A stretch of DNA of 64,000 nucleotides from Oribacterium sp. KHPX15 (GCF_900107835.1 NZ_FNRG01000015.1:1-64000); one strand, 5' to 3'; counted from the first letter of the stretch, positions 55,355 to 64,000 are shown. Notes: generated from the sequence alone by a model not told the origin. Made by a program: numbers and translations.

Positions 55355-55547
55355 GATCGCCTTGCATTTTCTTTATTAAAACAGCATTTCCTCATATATC
55401 TCTGTTTTATTGGGCTTGTAATGTGGTACAATATACATGTATTCCGAGGTCGGGTGTGGCTTTCTACATTTGACAAAACCATCGGAGTGTAGTAATATTC
55501 GGTGTATTTTTCATATACCTATTATAGAAAGAACAGAGAGTAAATCC

Positions 55548-56003
55548 ATGGCAGAAAAAAATACAGTAGAAGTCGTTATCGATGGAAAGATATATCAGCT
55601 TTCAGGCAATGCAACAGAAGGATACATGCATGAAGTAGCAAGTTATCTGAATCAGAAGGTTATTGATTTTAAAAAAATGGTTGCCAATTACAATAAGCTG
55701 GATGACAACTTAAAAGCATTACTTTTGGAAATTAATATATGTGACGATCTTTTCCACGAGCAGGATAAGACCAGAAAATTTGAAAGAGAAAAAGACGAAG
55801 CTGAGCGCGAGTGCTACAGTTTGAAGCATGATCTGGTAAATTATCAGATGAAGCTTGAGAATAATATAAAGGAACTTGCAGATACTCAGAAGCGTCTTGC
55901 GGAGCTTGAAGCAAAGCTTGCTGCCAGAGATGCGAGAGATAATGCTCTTACAGAGGATGAGAAGGTTACTTCCATCACAACAGGGGCAAGAAAAAAGAAT
56001 TAA
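55548..56003 (+). CDS. zapA: Cell division protein ZapA
   Basis: Z-ring-associated protein, 151 residues from ATG 55548. VEVVIDGKIYQLSGNATEGYMHEVASYLN is the ZapA globular domain (quoted in pieces: KIYQLSGNATEGYMHEVA is the core), followed by a long coiled coil (about 70-135) with heptads such as KLENNIKELADTQKRLAELE. A longer frame from 55437 begins with non-homologous Cys-rich residues and is rejected. It leads directly into the U32 gene ten bases on, with a predicted TACAAT -10 near 55427. Confidence 0.85.
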   Translation: MAEKNTVEVVIDGKIYQLSGNATEGYMHEVASYLNQKVIDFKKMVANYNKLDDNLKALLLEINICDDLFHEQDKTRKFEREKDEAERECYSLKHDLVNYQMKLENNIKELADTQKRLAELEAKLAARDARDNALTEDEKVTSITTGARKKN

Positions 56004-56012
56004 TTATTAAAT

Positions 56013-57413
56013 ATGAAAATAATAAGAGATAAACGTGTAGAGCTGCTAGCACCGGCCGGTTCATTTAAATCGGTGGTGGCGGCGGTTAATGCAGGCGCCG
56101 ATGCCATTTACATGGGCGGCAGGAAATTTGGCGCAAGAGCCTACGCGGATTCAGCAACAACCGAGGAGGAAGATATGGTAATGGAGGCCATCCGTTACTG
56201 TCATCTCTTCTCGGTAAAACTTTATATGACGGTAAACATACTCTTTAAGGATCATGAACTTAAAGAGCTTTTTTCATACTTAAAACCTTATTATGAAGCC
56301 GGAGTTGATGGGCTCATAATGCAGGATCTGGGTGCCGTTAAGAAGGTACATGAAATGTTTCCGGGTCTTGAAGTTCATGCCAGCACCCAGGAAACAATAT
56401 CAAGTGTAGCAGGAGCCCGCATGGCGCAGAAATTCGGCATGACAAGAGCTGTGGTGAGCCGTGAATTAAGCCTCGGAGAGATAAAAAAGATTCATGATGA
56501 AACCGGAATGGAGCTTGAGGTTTTCTGCCATGGAGCCATGTGTTACAGCTTCTCAGGAGCTTGTTTTATGTCTTCTCTTCTTGGCGCAAGATCCGGGAAC
56601 AGAGGTCGCTGCGCAGGGACCTGCCGTTTGTGTTACGAAAGCATCAGCCGCGGAGAGACTGCCGACGGGGCGAAAACATTGGCAAACCCGAAAAATGGAA
56701 AGACATCGGGAGAACTTCGGAAAAAGGGATATCTTCTCAGCATGAAAGACATGCAGACCATAGACCTTTTGCCTGACCTTATTAAGTCCGGGGCTTACAG
56801 CTTCAAGATTGAAGGACGTATGAAATCGCCGGTATATACGGCGGGGGTAGTCAGTGTCTACAGAAAGTATCTGGATCTGGCCATGAAATATCTGGATGGA
56901 GAGATAGAGTCTTACAGTGTGGATCCCGAAGACAAGAAGATACTCAGTGAGGTTTTCGACAGAGGCGGCACCACCAGCTATCTCAATAAGCATAACGGTG
57001 CGGATATGATTGCCATAGAGGAGAAGAAATTCCGTGAAATTGATAAAGCGGTTCTCGGTTACATCGAGAGTGAGTTTATAGACAAAAACCGCACGATACC
57101 TCTGGAAGCAGATATAGTAATGGAAACAGGAGGACCGGTGGTACTCACTCTGACAGATCAGGGTGGCAGGATGGTGACTGTGGTGTCTCAGGATAATGTT
57201 TCGGCAGCGGAAAAACGTCCCATGGTGGCGACAGATGTTGAAGAGAAGCTGCGAAAAACCGGCGGAACAGCGTTCAGATTTACGGACGTAAGGGTCAATA
57301 TCAGTCCTGATGCGTTTTATCCGGTGGGAAAGCTTAATCAGTTAAGAAGAGAAGCACTGGAAAGGTACGAAGAGGAGATTTTAAGTGGTTCGAAGAGACA
57401 ACTCGCGGAATGA
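56013..57413 (+). CDS. U32-family protein (TrhP/RlhA-type), N-terminal half
   Basis: Fe-S-containing U32 protein linked in other bacteria to tRNA or 23S rRNA hydroxylation. The 466 residues include VELLAPAGSFKSVVAAVNAG, ADAIYMGG, SRELSLGEIKKIHDETGMEL, the signature EVFCHGAMCYSFSG, the cysteine cluster GNRGRCAGTCRLCYE and KIEGRMKSPVYT. Its 3' end overlaps the next gene by 29 bases in another frame. Many clostridial relatives are single proteins of about 750 residues combining U32, DUF3656 and a second U32-like part, so this gene and the next look like a split form. The ribosome site is weak. Confidence 0.85.
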   Translation: MKIIRDKRVELLAPAGSFKSVVAAVNAGADAIYMGGRKFGARAYADSATTEEEDMVMEAIRYCHLFSVKLYMTVNILFKDHELKELFSYLKPYYEAGVDGLIMQDLGAVKKVHEMFPGLEVHASTQETISSVAGARMAQKFGMTRAVVSRELSLGEIKKIHDETGMELEVFCHGAMCYSFSGACFMSSLLGARSGNRGRCAGTCRLCYESISRGETADGAKTLANPKNGKTSGELRKKGYLLSMKDMQTIDLLPDLIKSGAYSFKIEGRMKSPVYTAGVVSVYRKYLDLAMKYLDGEIESYSVDPEDKKILSEVFDRGGTTSYLNKHNGADMIAIEEKKFREIDKAVLGYIESEFIDKNRTIPLEADIVMETGGPVVLTLTDQGGRMVTVVSQDNVSAAEKRPMVATDVEEKLRKTGGTAFRFTDVRVNISPDAFYPVGKLNQLRREALERYEEEILSGSKRQLAE

Positions 57414-58371
57414 TAAAAAGAATACCGGGAAAAAGGGGTTATCTGCAGAAGCCTGGCACATGCCGGTCAGTGCCTCCGTTGAAACAGAGGCACAGCTTAA
57501 GGCTGTGATGGATATAAAAGCTGTCAGTAGAATTTATGTTGACGAAGCCTGCTTTGGGATTCCGGAGATAACCTCGGATAAAAAGGAATCAGGATCTAAG
57601 GCCGCAAATGAGAAGCGTGAGGCAGAAGCATTCGCGGCAATATTCAGAAGTATCAGGGCTTCCGGAAAAGAGTGCGGACTGAGGCTCAGACGCATTGAGA
57701 GGGAGACAGACCCTTTCCTTAATTCACGGGAACTTCTTGATAACTTAGTAAAACTTGAGGCAGCTCCTGATGCGGTTCTCATCAGAAGCTTTGACGAAGC
57801 AATGCTTCTTTCGGAATCGGAACCTTCAGAAAGCGGTAATAAAGGTTTAAATACTATAAAGAAGATTTTTGATTATACTTGTTACGGGTACAACACAGAG
57901 GCAGTTTCCATGCTTTTGGATCTGGGAGCGGAAGGTCTCACTTATCCCATAGAGCTTACCGGCAGAGAATGTATGGGGCTGAGAAAATCTCTCAAAGAGA
58001 ATGAATCGGATGAGAGACTCAGGACAGTGCCCTATGAGGCGCTGGTTTACGGACATCTTCCTATGATGGTAAGTGCCAACTGTATACAGAGAACCTCTGA
58101 CAGATGCGATCATCGTAACCGCATTCTTCGTTTGAGAGACAGAATGCAGAAGGATATGCCGGTTAGATGCTACTGCAAGTATTGCTACAACCAGATCTTT
58201 AATGCTGAGCCACTGGTTTTATATGATCTTGAGGGAGATATAAGAGCGCTTGATCCTGAGAGTGTACGGTATGATTTTTCCATAGAGTCGGAAAATGAAG
58301 TACGGAAGATTCTTTCCGGGGCAGTGCCCGTGGCGATGACGAGGGGGCATTTCCGTCACGGAATAGAGTGA
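57385..58371 (+). CDS. U32-associated C-terminal partner (second half of a split U32 protein)
   Basis: 328 residues starting at GTG 57385, with GAAGAGGAG inside the upstream gene as the ribosome site. The product has no complete U32 signature but keeps NTEAVSMLLDLGAEGLTYPIEL, LVYGHLPMMVSANC and a cysteine-rich RCYCKYCYNQIFNAE near residue 265, which are typical of the C-terminal part of long U32 proteins. A linker of about 50 residues (KKESGSKAANEKREAEA) looks unstructured. The overlap with the first half implies translational coupling and a two-subunit enzyme. A sequencing frameshift is less likely, because the overlap has its own start and ribosome site. Confidence 0.72.
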   Translation: MVRRDNSRNDKKNTGKKGLSAEAWHMPVSASVETEAQLKAVMDIKAVSRIYVDEACFGIPEITSDKKESGSKAANEKREAEAFAAIFRSIRASGKECGLRLRRIERETDPFLNSRELLDNLVKLEAAPDAVLIRSFDEAMLLSESEPSESGNKGLNTIKKIFDYTCYGYNTEAVSMLLDLGAEGLTYPIELTGRECMGLRKSLKENESDERLRTVPYEALVYGHLPMMVSANCIQRTSDRCDHRNRILRLRDRMQKDMPVRCYCKYCYNQIFNAEPLVLYDLEGDIRALDPESVRYDFSIESENEVRKILSGAVPVAMTRGHFRHGIE

Positions 58372-58465
58372 TCCGGTGTTAAGAGGTGTGCTTGCTTTTG
58401 ATGTGCTTCCTTACAACTTAGGCAAGGGAACCTGCTTTACATACTCGAATTTAGTAGGGATTTAA

Positions 58466-59878
58466 ATGGTAAATTTATATATTACAGCTACAAAATATAT
58501 CCAGCTGTTTTTGATTGTTCTTTATACATATTGCAATTTCAGGTATCTTACGATACCTGACGAGGATGATGCGAATCCGCTGTGTTACTGGCAGTTTCGC
58601 ATCATTCTGTTAGTTCATTTTCTGATGAATCTGACAGTATATCTGAAAACCGGAGAGATCAGTGCAGTGATCTTTTATCTGGTTCAGCTTCTGTTTTTCG
58701 CACTTTATGTCTTTATATCCACGCATATATACAGAAACATTAACCGCTTACTGCTGAACAATACAGTGTTTTTCATGGCTTATGGCCTCATCATGCTGGA
58801 GCGTCTCGACATGGGCAAATCCATAAAACAGTTTGTCATCATGGTGGGAGCGGCAGCATTGACGCTGGTCATACCTTATATCATCGACAAGGTATGGGAT
58901 CTGGTGAGATGGAGATATGTATTTGCTGCATTGGGAATACTTATGCAGGGAATCGTCCTGATAATCGGTGCAACCAGCTATGGCGCTAAGATGTCTATTT
59001 CAATTGCCGGATTCACATTTCAGGCTTCAGAGATTGTAAAGATCACCTTTATTCTGGCAGTTTCGGGAATGCTTAGCTGTGCGGAAAGCTTCAAAGATAT
59101 CGTATATACCTCCATCGTGGCGGGTTTGCATATGCTGGTTCTTGTATTATGTAAGGATCTTGGGTCTGCTCTCATTTTCTTTGTGGCTTACCTTGTTATC
59201 CTTTATATCGCAACCAATAACTGGCTGTATCTCGCCATCGGTAATATCGGCATGGGTCTTGCAGCGGTTTTTTCCTACTTTGCTTTCAGCCATGTACGAA
59301 CAAGAGTTTTTGCCTGGATCGACCCCTGGGCTGATATCGACAATAAGGGTTATCAGATCACCCAGTCGCTTTTTGCTATAGGTACCGGTGGATTTGCGGG
59401 ACTTGGACTTTACCAGGGACTTCCAAATAAGATTCCAATCGTTGAAAAGGACTTCATCATTTCCGCTATTTCTGAGGAAATGGGGGCAATAACGGCTATA
59501 TGTATTACCCTGGTGTGCCTTGGGTGCTTCATGCAGATGATGGTCATAGCCACATATATGAGGGACAGTTTTTATAAGTACGTGGCTGTCGGGCTTGCTA
59601 TCGAGTACATAGTGCAGGTGTTCCTTACCATAGGAGGCGCCATAAAGTTTATACCGTCTACAGGAGTTACACTTCCTTTCGTAAGCTACGGAGGATCTTC
59701 ACTGGTTTCAGCCTTCATCGTTTTTGCAATTATTCAGGCCCTATACATTATCCAGGGCAATGAAGACGAATTCGATGAATATGAGATGGTGGAAGATGAG
59801 CCTGATTTTGGAGAGGAAGGCAGTTTTTATAATGAAAATCCGGTGTACGGAAATAATGTCAATGTGGAAGATCTGTGA
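58466..59878 (+). CDS. FtsW/RodA/SpoVE-family peptidoglycan polymerase
   Basis: SEDS glycosyltransferase, 470 residues, about ten membrane helices. Family stretches: ASEIVKITFILAVSGMLS, KDLGSALIFFVAYLVI, RVFAWIDPWADIDNKGYQI, GIGTGGFAGLGLYQG-like TGGFAGLGLYQGLPNKIP, DFIISAISEEMG and the C-terminal LPFVSYGGSSLVSAF. The acidic tail (about 430-470) is not conserved. Its stop overlaps the start of the PBP gene (TGATG), so the pair is coupled as a SEDS-PBP unit for wall elongation, division or sporulation. Confidence 0.92.
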   Translation: MVNLYITATKYIQLFLIVLYTYCNFRYLTIPDEDDANPLCYWQFRIILLVHFLMNLTVYLKTGEISAVIFYLVQLLFFALYVFISTHIYRNINRLLLNNTVFFMAYGLIMLERLDMGKSIKQFVIMVGAAALTLVIPYIIDKVWDLVRWRYVFAALGILMQGIVLIIGATSYGAKMSISIAGFTFQASEIVKITFILAVSGMLSCAESFKDIVYTSIVAGLHMLVLVLCKDLGSALIFFVAYLVILYIATNNWLYLAIGNIGMGLAAVFSYFAFSHVRTRVFAWIDPWADIDNKGYQITQSLFAIGTGGFAGLGLYQGLPNKIPIVEKDFIISAISEEMGAITAICITLVCLGCFMQMMVIATYMRDSFYKYVAVGLAIEYIVQVFLTIGGAIKFIPSTGVTLPFVSYGGSSLVSAFIVFAIIQALYIIQGNEDEFDEYEMVEDEPDFGEEGSFYNENPVYGNNVNVEDL

Positions 59879-61371
59879 TGGATAATAACAAATCCCGTTC
59901 AAGGGAGAAAATTACAAATAAGAATATAGTGGGGTTCATCTATTTCTTTGCACTGCTGTTTTTTGCCATGATCGGTTACATGGTGTACTTCATAGGCTGG
60001 CGTTCGGATGAACTAATGGGTAATGCCTACAACCCCCGAATGGAGGTATTTGATAACCGTTTCGTAAGAGGTGCCATAATATCTTCCGACGGACAGGTTC
60101 TGGCACGAACAGAGGTGACGGATACCAGGAAAAATGAAGATGGTTCTGACAACCCTGATGGCAGTTACTCAGAGAAGAGAGAATATCCGCTGGGAAGAGT
60201 TTTTGCACAGACGGTGGGTTACTCAACCAAAGGGAAAACGGGTATAGAGTCTCTTGCCAATTTCTACCTCATGGAATCAAACTCCAACCCCGTGATTCAG
60301 GTGGCGAATGAGATAACAGAAACCAAAAGTCTTGGAGATAATGTGATCATAACCCTGGATGCGGGACTCCAAAAGGTGGCCTATGAGGCACTGGGTGAGT
60401 ATAACGGTGCAGTTATAGCCGTGAATCCTAAAACAGGAGAGATACTTGCCATGGCTTCAAAGCCAAGCTTTGATCCAAACACCATAGTGGAGGACTGGGA
60501 CAGAATAGTTAATGATGAGAACTCCGAGGCGCCACTTCTCAACAGATGCACTCAGGGACTCTATGCTCCGGGTTCAACCTTCAAGATCGTTATGGCTCTT
60601 GAGTATATAAGAGAGCATCCCAATGACTACAAAAACTTCTCTTTCAACTGTGACGGTGAGTACAGTGATGATGAGGATAAAGACTATGTGGTGCATTGCT
60701 ACAGCGGTGAGGAACATGGGAAAGAGAATCTGCACGAAGCATTTGCCTACTCCTGCAATTCTGCCTTTGCAAAGATAGGCACCATGGTAAATAAAACGAA
60801 GCTTGCCAAAACAGCGGAAGAGCTTTTATTCAACCAGGATCTGCCTATAGCTCTTTCTTCAAAAAAGAGCAGATTTAATGTCACGGAGGACTCCGGTACC
60901 TGGACCATGATGCAGACCGCCATCGGGCAGGGTGAGACCATGATGAGTCCCCTTCATGAGGTGATTCTGGCATCAGCTATTGCAAACGGAGGTGTACTTA
61001 CAGAACCGCAGGTTTTGAAACAAGTCCAGTCCGCTGAAGGAAATGTCATTAAGGTTTTTGAGGAAGGCGAAAAGTTACAGCTTATGACGGAAGAGGAGGC
61101 ATCGATTCTTGGCTCTTTCATGCGCTCGGTTGTTACTGATGGAACAGCCTCAAAGCTTAGAGATGCGGACTATGCCGCGGCCGGAAAGACCGGCTCCGCA
61201 GAGGTAACTAAAAACGGTGAAACTATTACCAATGCCTGGTTCACCGGATTCGCCCCATACGATAACCCCGAGATCGCAGTCTGCGTAGTGGTAGAAGAAG
61301 GCGAGACCGGAGGACGCACCGCAGTACCGGTGGCAAAGAAGGTTTTCGATTACTGGATAAATGGAAGATGA
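59878..61371 (+). CDS. pbpA: Class B penicillin-binding protein (PbpA type)
   Basis: Transpeptidase partner of the preceding SEDS protein, 497 residues. One N-terminal signal-anchor helix (about 18-40) is followed by a pedestal domain and the penicillin-binding domain. The catalytic motifs are Ser233-Thr-Phe-Lys236, Ser292-Cys-Asn294 and Lys437-Thr-Gly439. ATG 59878 overlaps the upstream TGA; a GTG three bases upstream is in frame. The gene ends just before a palindrome that probably terminates both this gene and prs. Confidence 0.93.
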   Translation: MDNNKSRSREKITNKNIVGFIYFFALLFFAMIGYMVYFIGWRSDELMGNAYNPRMEVFDNRFVRGAIISSDGQVLARTEVTDTRKNEDGSDNPDGSYSEKREYPLGRVFAQTVGYSTKGKTGIESLANFYLMESNSNPVIQVANEITETKSLGDNVIITLDAGLQKVAYEALGEYNGAVIAVNPKTGEILAMASKPSFDPNTIVEDWDRIVNDENSEAPLLNRCTQGLYAPGSTFKIVMALEYIREHPNDYKNFSFNCDGEYSDDEDKDYVVHCYSGEEHGKENLHEAFAYSCNSAFAKIGTMVNKTKLAKTAEELLFNQDLPIALSSKKSRFNVTEDSGTWTMMQTAIGQGETMMSPLHEVILASAIANGGVLTEPQVLKQVQSAEGNVIKVFEEGEKLQLMTEEEASILGSFMRSVVTDGTASKLRDADYAAAGKTGSAEVTKNGETITNAWFTGFAPYDNPEIAVCVVVEEGETGGRTAVPVAKKVFDYWINGR

Positions 61372-61392
61372 TGAAATAAGAAAGAATTACAT

Positions 61393-61432
61393 AAATGAGG
61401 GAGATTCTCGCTGGTGAGAATCTCCCTCATTT
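61393..61432. repeat. 40-bp palindrome, bidirectional terminator
   Basis: AAATGAGGGAGATTCTCGCT and its near-perfect complement meet between 61412 and 61413 (T-G pairs at the centre) and are followed by TTTTT. It lies between the convergent pbpA and prs genes. The core TTCTCGCTGGTGAGAA is shared with the palindromes at 44499 and 45867. Confidence 0.88.
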
Positions 61433-61526
61433 TTCACTCTGATTGATCACTGTGAATAATACATCCACCTTTATAAAAGTATGTAGGTTTGTTGAAGTTT
61501 TTGTCTATTCGGTAATTGGATTATTA

Positions 61527-62630
61527 TCAATCTCCGATTCCGGACATTTTTTTATAATTCTCAACTGTTTCCTTGATCCTCTGAGCAGGCTTTGTCAGTT
61601 TCGACATTGAACCACCCTTGTTCATGGTGTCTATAATGGCCGCTATATATCGCTCCATGTTGATGCTGAAATAGTATTCCTTGGCAAGCATTTCTTCTTT
61701 CTGATATACAAGGTTGGTGGTGAAGATCTTGTCAAAAACACCTTCTTCGTAAGCTTTATCAAACTTTTCAAATCCACGGGAGAAAAGTCCGAAGGTGGCA
61801 AAAATAATAATCCTCTTTGCGCCACGATCCTTTAGCTGCCGTGCAACATCAAGCATGCTTCCTCCGGAATCGATCATATCGTCTATTATGATGACATCCA
61901 TTCCTTCAACGCTGCTTCCGCAGAAATCATGGGCAACGATTGGGTTGGAACCGTTCACGATAGTGGTATAATCACGTCTCTTATAAAACATGCCAATGTT
62001 TACACCGAACAGAGAAGCCAGAAACACAACTCTTTCCGTAGCACCTTCATCCGGAGCTATGAACATGAGGTGCTCACCATCTATCTTTAAATCTTCATAC
62101 TCGGTAAAAAGTCCCTGTGTAAACTGAAGGGCAGGGGAAACATTCTCTATTCCTTTTAGTGGTACCACATTCTGCATTCTCGGATCATGAGCATCAAAGG
62201 TCACAATGTCATGAACCCCCATGGCTTCCAGTTCCTGAAGCATAACCGCACAGTCCAGGGATTCACGCATGGTTTTTCTGTGTTGCCTGCTTTCATACAG
62301 GAAAGGCATGATGACAGTTATTCTGGAAGCTTTTCCGTTGCAGGCTGCAATGATACGTTTCAGATCCTGATAGTTGTCATCCGGAGACATGCGATTCAGG
62401 CTTCCGTCCATTTTGTAAGTCAAAGAGTTGTTGCATACATCCACCATGATGTATATATCCTTATCTCTGACAGATTCCTTTATGATTCCCTTTCCTTCTC
62501 CGCTGTTAAATCTTGGACATTCACAGGGAATGAGAAAACTTTCACCACGCCAGCTTTCCAGTATCTTATCTACCTTCTGGCCTGATTTTATCGCTGATTC
62601 AAGTGCGATGATTCCAAGCTTATCTGCCAT
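61527..62630 (-). CDS. prs: Ribose-phosphate pyrophosphokinase
   Basis: Makes PRPP from ribose 5-phosphate and ATP for nucleotide, His and Trp synthesis. It is 367 residues, longer than the common ~315, because of an N-terminal extension typical of a clostridial variant. MPFLYESRQHRKTMRESL is the flexible catalytic loop region, DIVTFDAHDPRMQNVVP the next conserved block, and IIIDDMIDSGGSM the PRPP-binding loop. GGGAGGTGACGT precedes the start. It is convergent with pbpA and divergent from an ABC exporter. Confidence 0.92.
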   Translation of the reverse strand: MADKLGIIALESAIKSGQKVDKILESWRGESFLIPCECPRFNSGEGKGIIKESVRDKDIYIMVDVCNNSLTYKMDGSLNRMSPDDNYQDLKRIIAACNGKASRITVIMPFLYESRQHRKTMRESLDCAVMLQELEAMGVHDIVTFDAHDPRMQNVVPLKGIENVSPALQFTQGLFTEYEDLKIDGEHLMFIAPDEGATERVVFLASLFGVNIGMFYKRRDYTTIVNGSNPIVAHDFCGSSVEGMDVIIIDDMIDSGGSMLDVARQLKDRGAKRIIIFATFGLFSRGFEKFDKAYEEGVFDKIFTTNLVYQKEEMLAKEYYFSINMERYIAAIIDTMNKGGSMSKLTKPAQRIKETVENYKKMSGIGD

Positions 62631-62641
62631 ACGTCACCTCC

Positions 62642-62658
62642 CGGCATCTTTCATGCCG
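62642..62658 (-). promoter_or_regulatory. Hairpin adjoining the prs ribosome site
   Basis: On the minus strand CGGCAT-GAAAG-ATGCCG ends directly before GGGAGGTGACGT, the prs Shine-Dalgarno region. It could shield or present the ribosome site; no alternative fold is obvious. Confidence 0.35.
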
Positions 62659-62774
62659 CTGTCTATTTTGTTTTCTGATTTCACGCACAATGCTCTGAGA
62701 CTTATTTCACAGAGCTGATTCTTATTTTAATTGTATCATCCATATGGTTATTTTCAATGTGATTGATTGCATCG

Positions 62775-62805
62775 GACTAATCTAAAGTCGAACTTTAGAT
62801 TAGTC
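62775..62805. promoter_or_regulatory. 14-bp inverted repeat, candidate operator
   Basis: GACTAATCTAAAGT (62775-62788) and its exact complement (62792-62805) flank CGA. It sits in the divergent prs/ABC exporter region, about 90 bases before the ABC promoter -35, without a T-run. It may be an operator for a regulator outside the window or a minus-strand leader hairpin. Confidence 0.45.
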
Positions 62806-62892
62806 GGAATCTGAACATTTTCTGTGTACTCGATAACAGATACAGGCACGCATTCCGGTTTATTTGGGATGTAATAGATAATCGTTGAAAAT

Positions 62893-62921
62893 GTGACATC
62901 TCTTGACAAAGGGTATATAAT
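62893..62921 (+). promoter_or_regulatory. Promoter of the ABC exporter gene
   Basis: GTGACA (62893-62898), a 17-base spacer and a perfect TATAAT (62916-62921). Confidence 0.6.
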
Positions 62922-62922
62922 G

Positions 62923-62959
62923 GCTCTGCTGTGGTGGTTGCCGCAGCAGAGCTGTTTTT
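62923..62959 (+). terminator. Leader attenuator ahead of the ABC exporter
   Basis: GCTCTGCTGTGG (62923-62934) pairs with CCGCAGCAGAGC (62941-62952) around TGGTTG, then TGTTTTT. It lies between promoter and gene, so expression requires read-through. The loop lacks the A1/G4 rule, so it is not part of the ANTAR set. Its 5' arm begins at the predicted start of transcription. Confidence 0.65.
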
Positions 62960-63032
62960 GTTTTGGGAGAGTCTCTTCTATAGAAAAGAGCACTTCCTGC
63001 GAAAACAGAAACAAAATTTCAGGAGGCAATTC

Positions 63033-64000
63033 GTGAAAAGACTTTTATCTTATATAAATGATTACAAGGTCAAGGCGATTCTGGCGCCGCTGTTCAAGTG
63101 CCTGGAAGCCTGCTTCGATCTTTTGGTGCCCATGGTCATTTCCAGCATGATCGATAAGGGCATACATAACGATGACCTTGGATATGTTTTCAAAATGGGA
63201 GGCTTGCTGCTTTTACTGGCGGCCATAGGTCTCACCTGTTCCTTCACAGCCCAGTTCTTTGCCGCAAAGGTGGCAATCCATACCGGAAAAGGGCTCCGAA
63301 ATGACCTGTTCAGGCATATAAACAGTCTTTCCTATAAGGACATCGATATCCTGGGCACCAGCACCCTCATTACCAGAATGACCTCAGATATCAATGCCGT
63401 GGAAAGCGGCGTAAACATGGCCCTCCGCCTGTTCATGAGATCACCCTTCATCGTTTTTGGTGCCATGATCCTTGCTTTTACCATCAATGTTAAGGCCGGA
63501 ATCATTTTCACCATCACCATAGCTGTACTTTTTGCGGTGGTTTTCGGAATTATCCTTACAACTGCGCCTATGTACAAAAACAACCAGACGCAGCTCGATA
63601 AGATAATGAAGACTACCCGAGAGAATCTTCTCGGTGTGAGAGTAGTCCGCGCCTTCAATCGTCAGGCTTCCGAGATAGAGCAGTTTAAGAGAGAAAACGA
63701 CAGACTTACAGAAATGCAGGTAAATGTCGGACGTATCTCTGCGCTTCTTAATCCTGTGACTTACGTTATCATAAATCTCGCTGTAGTTTATCTCATTTAT
63801 CGCGGCGCCAATTTTGTTGATAAGGGATCATTAACCCAGGGCCAGCTTGTAGCTCTTGTGAACTACATGTCTCAGATTCTTGTGGAGCTTATCAAGCTTG
63901 CAAACCTTGTTATCCAGATCACCCGCGCCATGGCAAGTATGAACCGAATCGACGGTGTATTCAGCATCAAGCCAAGCGTTCAGGGTCATGCCGGAGTTTC
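63033..64000 (+). CDS. ABC exporter half-transporter, 5' part only
   Basis: Truncated by the window end: the first ~322 residues of an MDR-type ABC half-transporter. GTG 63033 follows AGGAGG and the product starts MKRLLSYINDYKVKAILAPL. Six helices are visible, with SLSYKDIDILGTSTLITRMTSD and ENLLGVRVVRAFNRQ marking the coupling-helix regions; the ATPase domain lies beyond 64000. Such genes often occur in pairs (YheI/YheH-like heterodimers). The promoter-attenuator leader suggests inducible expression. Confidence 0.88.
   Translation, partial: MKRLLSYINDYKVKAILAPLFKCLEACFDLLVPMVISSMIDKGIHNDDLGYVFKMGGLLLLLAAIGLTCSFTAQFFAAKVAIHTGKGLRNDLFRHINSLSYKDIDILGTSTLITRMTSDINAVESGVNMALRLFMRSPFIVFGAMILAFTINVKAGIIFTITIAVLFAVVFGIILTTAPMYKNNQTQLDKIMKTTRENLLGVRVVRAFNRQASEIEQFKRENDRLTEMQVNVGRISALLNPVTYVIINLAVVYLIYRGANFVDKGSLTQGQLVALVNYMSQILVELIKLANLVIQITRAMASMNRIDGVFSIKPSVQGHAGV

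Overview
The window reads as chromosomal DNA of an anaerobic low-to-mid GC Firmicute of the Lachnospiraceae (Butyrivibrio/Pseudobutyrivibrio-like). The grounds are a type III glutamine synthetase (glnN), LL-diaminopimelate aminotransferase, a ~400-residue housekeeping sigma factor, NHLP-type peptide exporters, QueH, a YprB-like nuclease, a DUF3656-type U32 pair and GG-rich Shine-Dalgarno sites. The family level is an inference; no rRNA or tRNA gene is present to anchor it. Most of the window is ordinary core genome, and nothing looks like a prophage, transposon or CRISPR array.

Layout. 1-5.5 kb: a 53-bp tandem repeat, an M20 amidohydrolase, then a CdaR-like regulator, glycerate kinase and GntP-type permease (glycerate/sugar-acid use). 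5.6-20.2 kb: a nitrogen block with asnB (minus strand), dapL, a glnA-like gene, an ANTAR antiterminator gene, glnN, gltB, a second 53-bp tandem repeat and pyrG. 20.4-25.5 kb: a MATE exporter and a sugar ABC transporter (permease, binding lipoprotein, permease; no ATPase). 25.6-33.5 kb: groES-groEL, a small membrane protein, a lone prepilin-like protein, a clostripain-like protein lacking its catalytic residues, and guaB. 33.6-40.9 kb: nadE followed without a gap by a tiny double-glycine-leader peptide gene, a short HlyD-like protein, a C39-peptidase ABC exporter and a second ABC exporter. 41-46.8 kb: an rRNA methylase, argF, a small membrane protein, rpoD, queH, an HPr-like protein and an Mrp-type ATPase. 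47-52 kb: a LysR regulator divergent from two successive leuD-leuC modules. 52-64 kb: a YprB-like nuclease, ruvAB, zapA, two U32-family genes, an ftsW/rodA gene, a class B PBP, prs and the start of an ABC exporter.

Three regulatory or peptide systems stand out. (1) The leaders of asnB, dapL, glnN and pyrG each hold an intrinsic terminator whose 5' arm can instead fold into a small hairpin with a six-base loop of the form AANGRY. That is the A1/G4 hexaloop recognised by ANTAR proteins, and an ANTAR gene with a degenerate receiver domain sits directly upstream of glnN. I infer a nitrogen/glutamine antitermination regulon. (2) nadE is coupled to a 57-codon gene encoding a double-glycine leader and an 11-residue core, followed by its apparent export machine, which suggests an undescribed secreted peptide. 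(3) A conserved ~55-nt element (a TCTG-N5-CAGA hairpin, then CGGCGAAAA, then a TTATAGATGAG-like block) lies upstream of five unrelated transcription units. It could be a new cis-acting RNA or a dispersed repeat.

Other structural features are three near-perfect palindromes sharing a TTCTCNCYGGYGAGAA core, the 53-bp repeat family in two arrays, and an orphan small RNA resembling a type I antitoxin.
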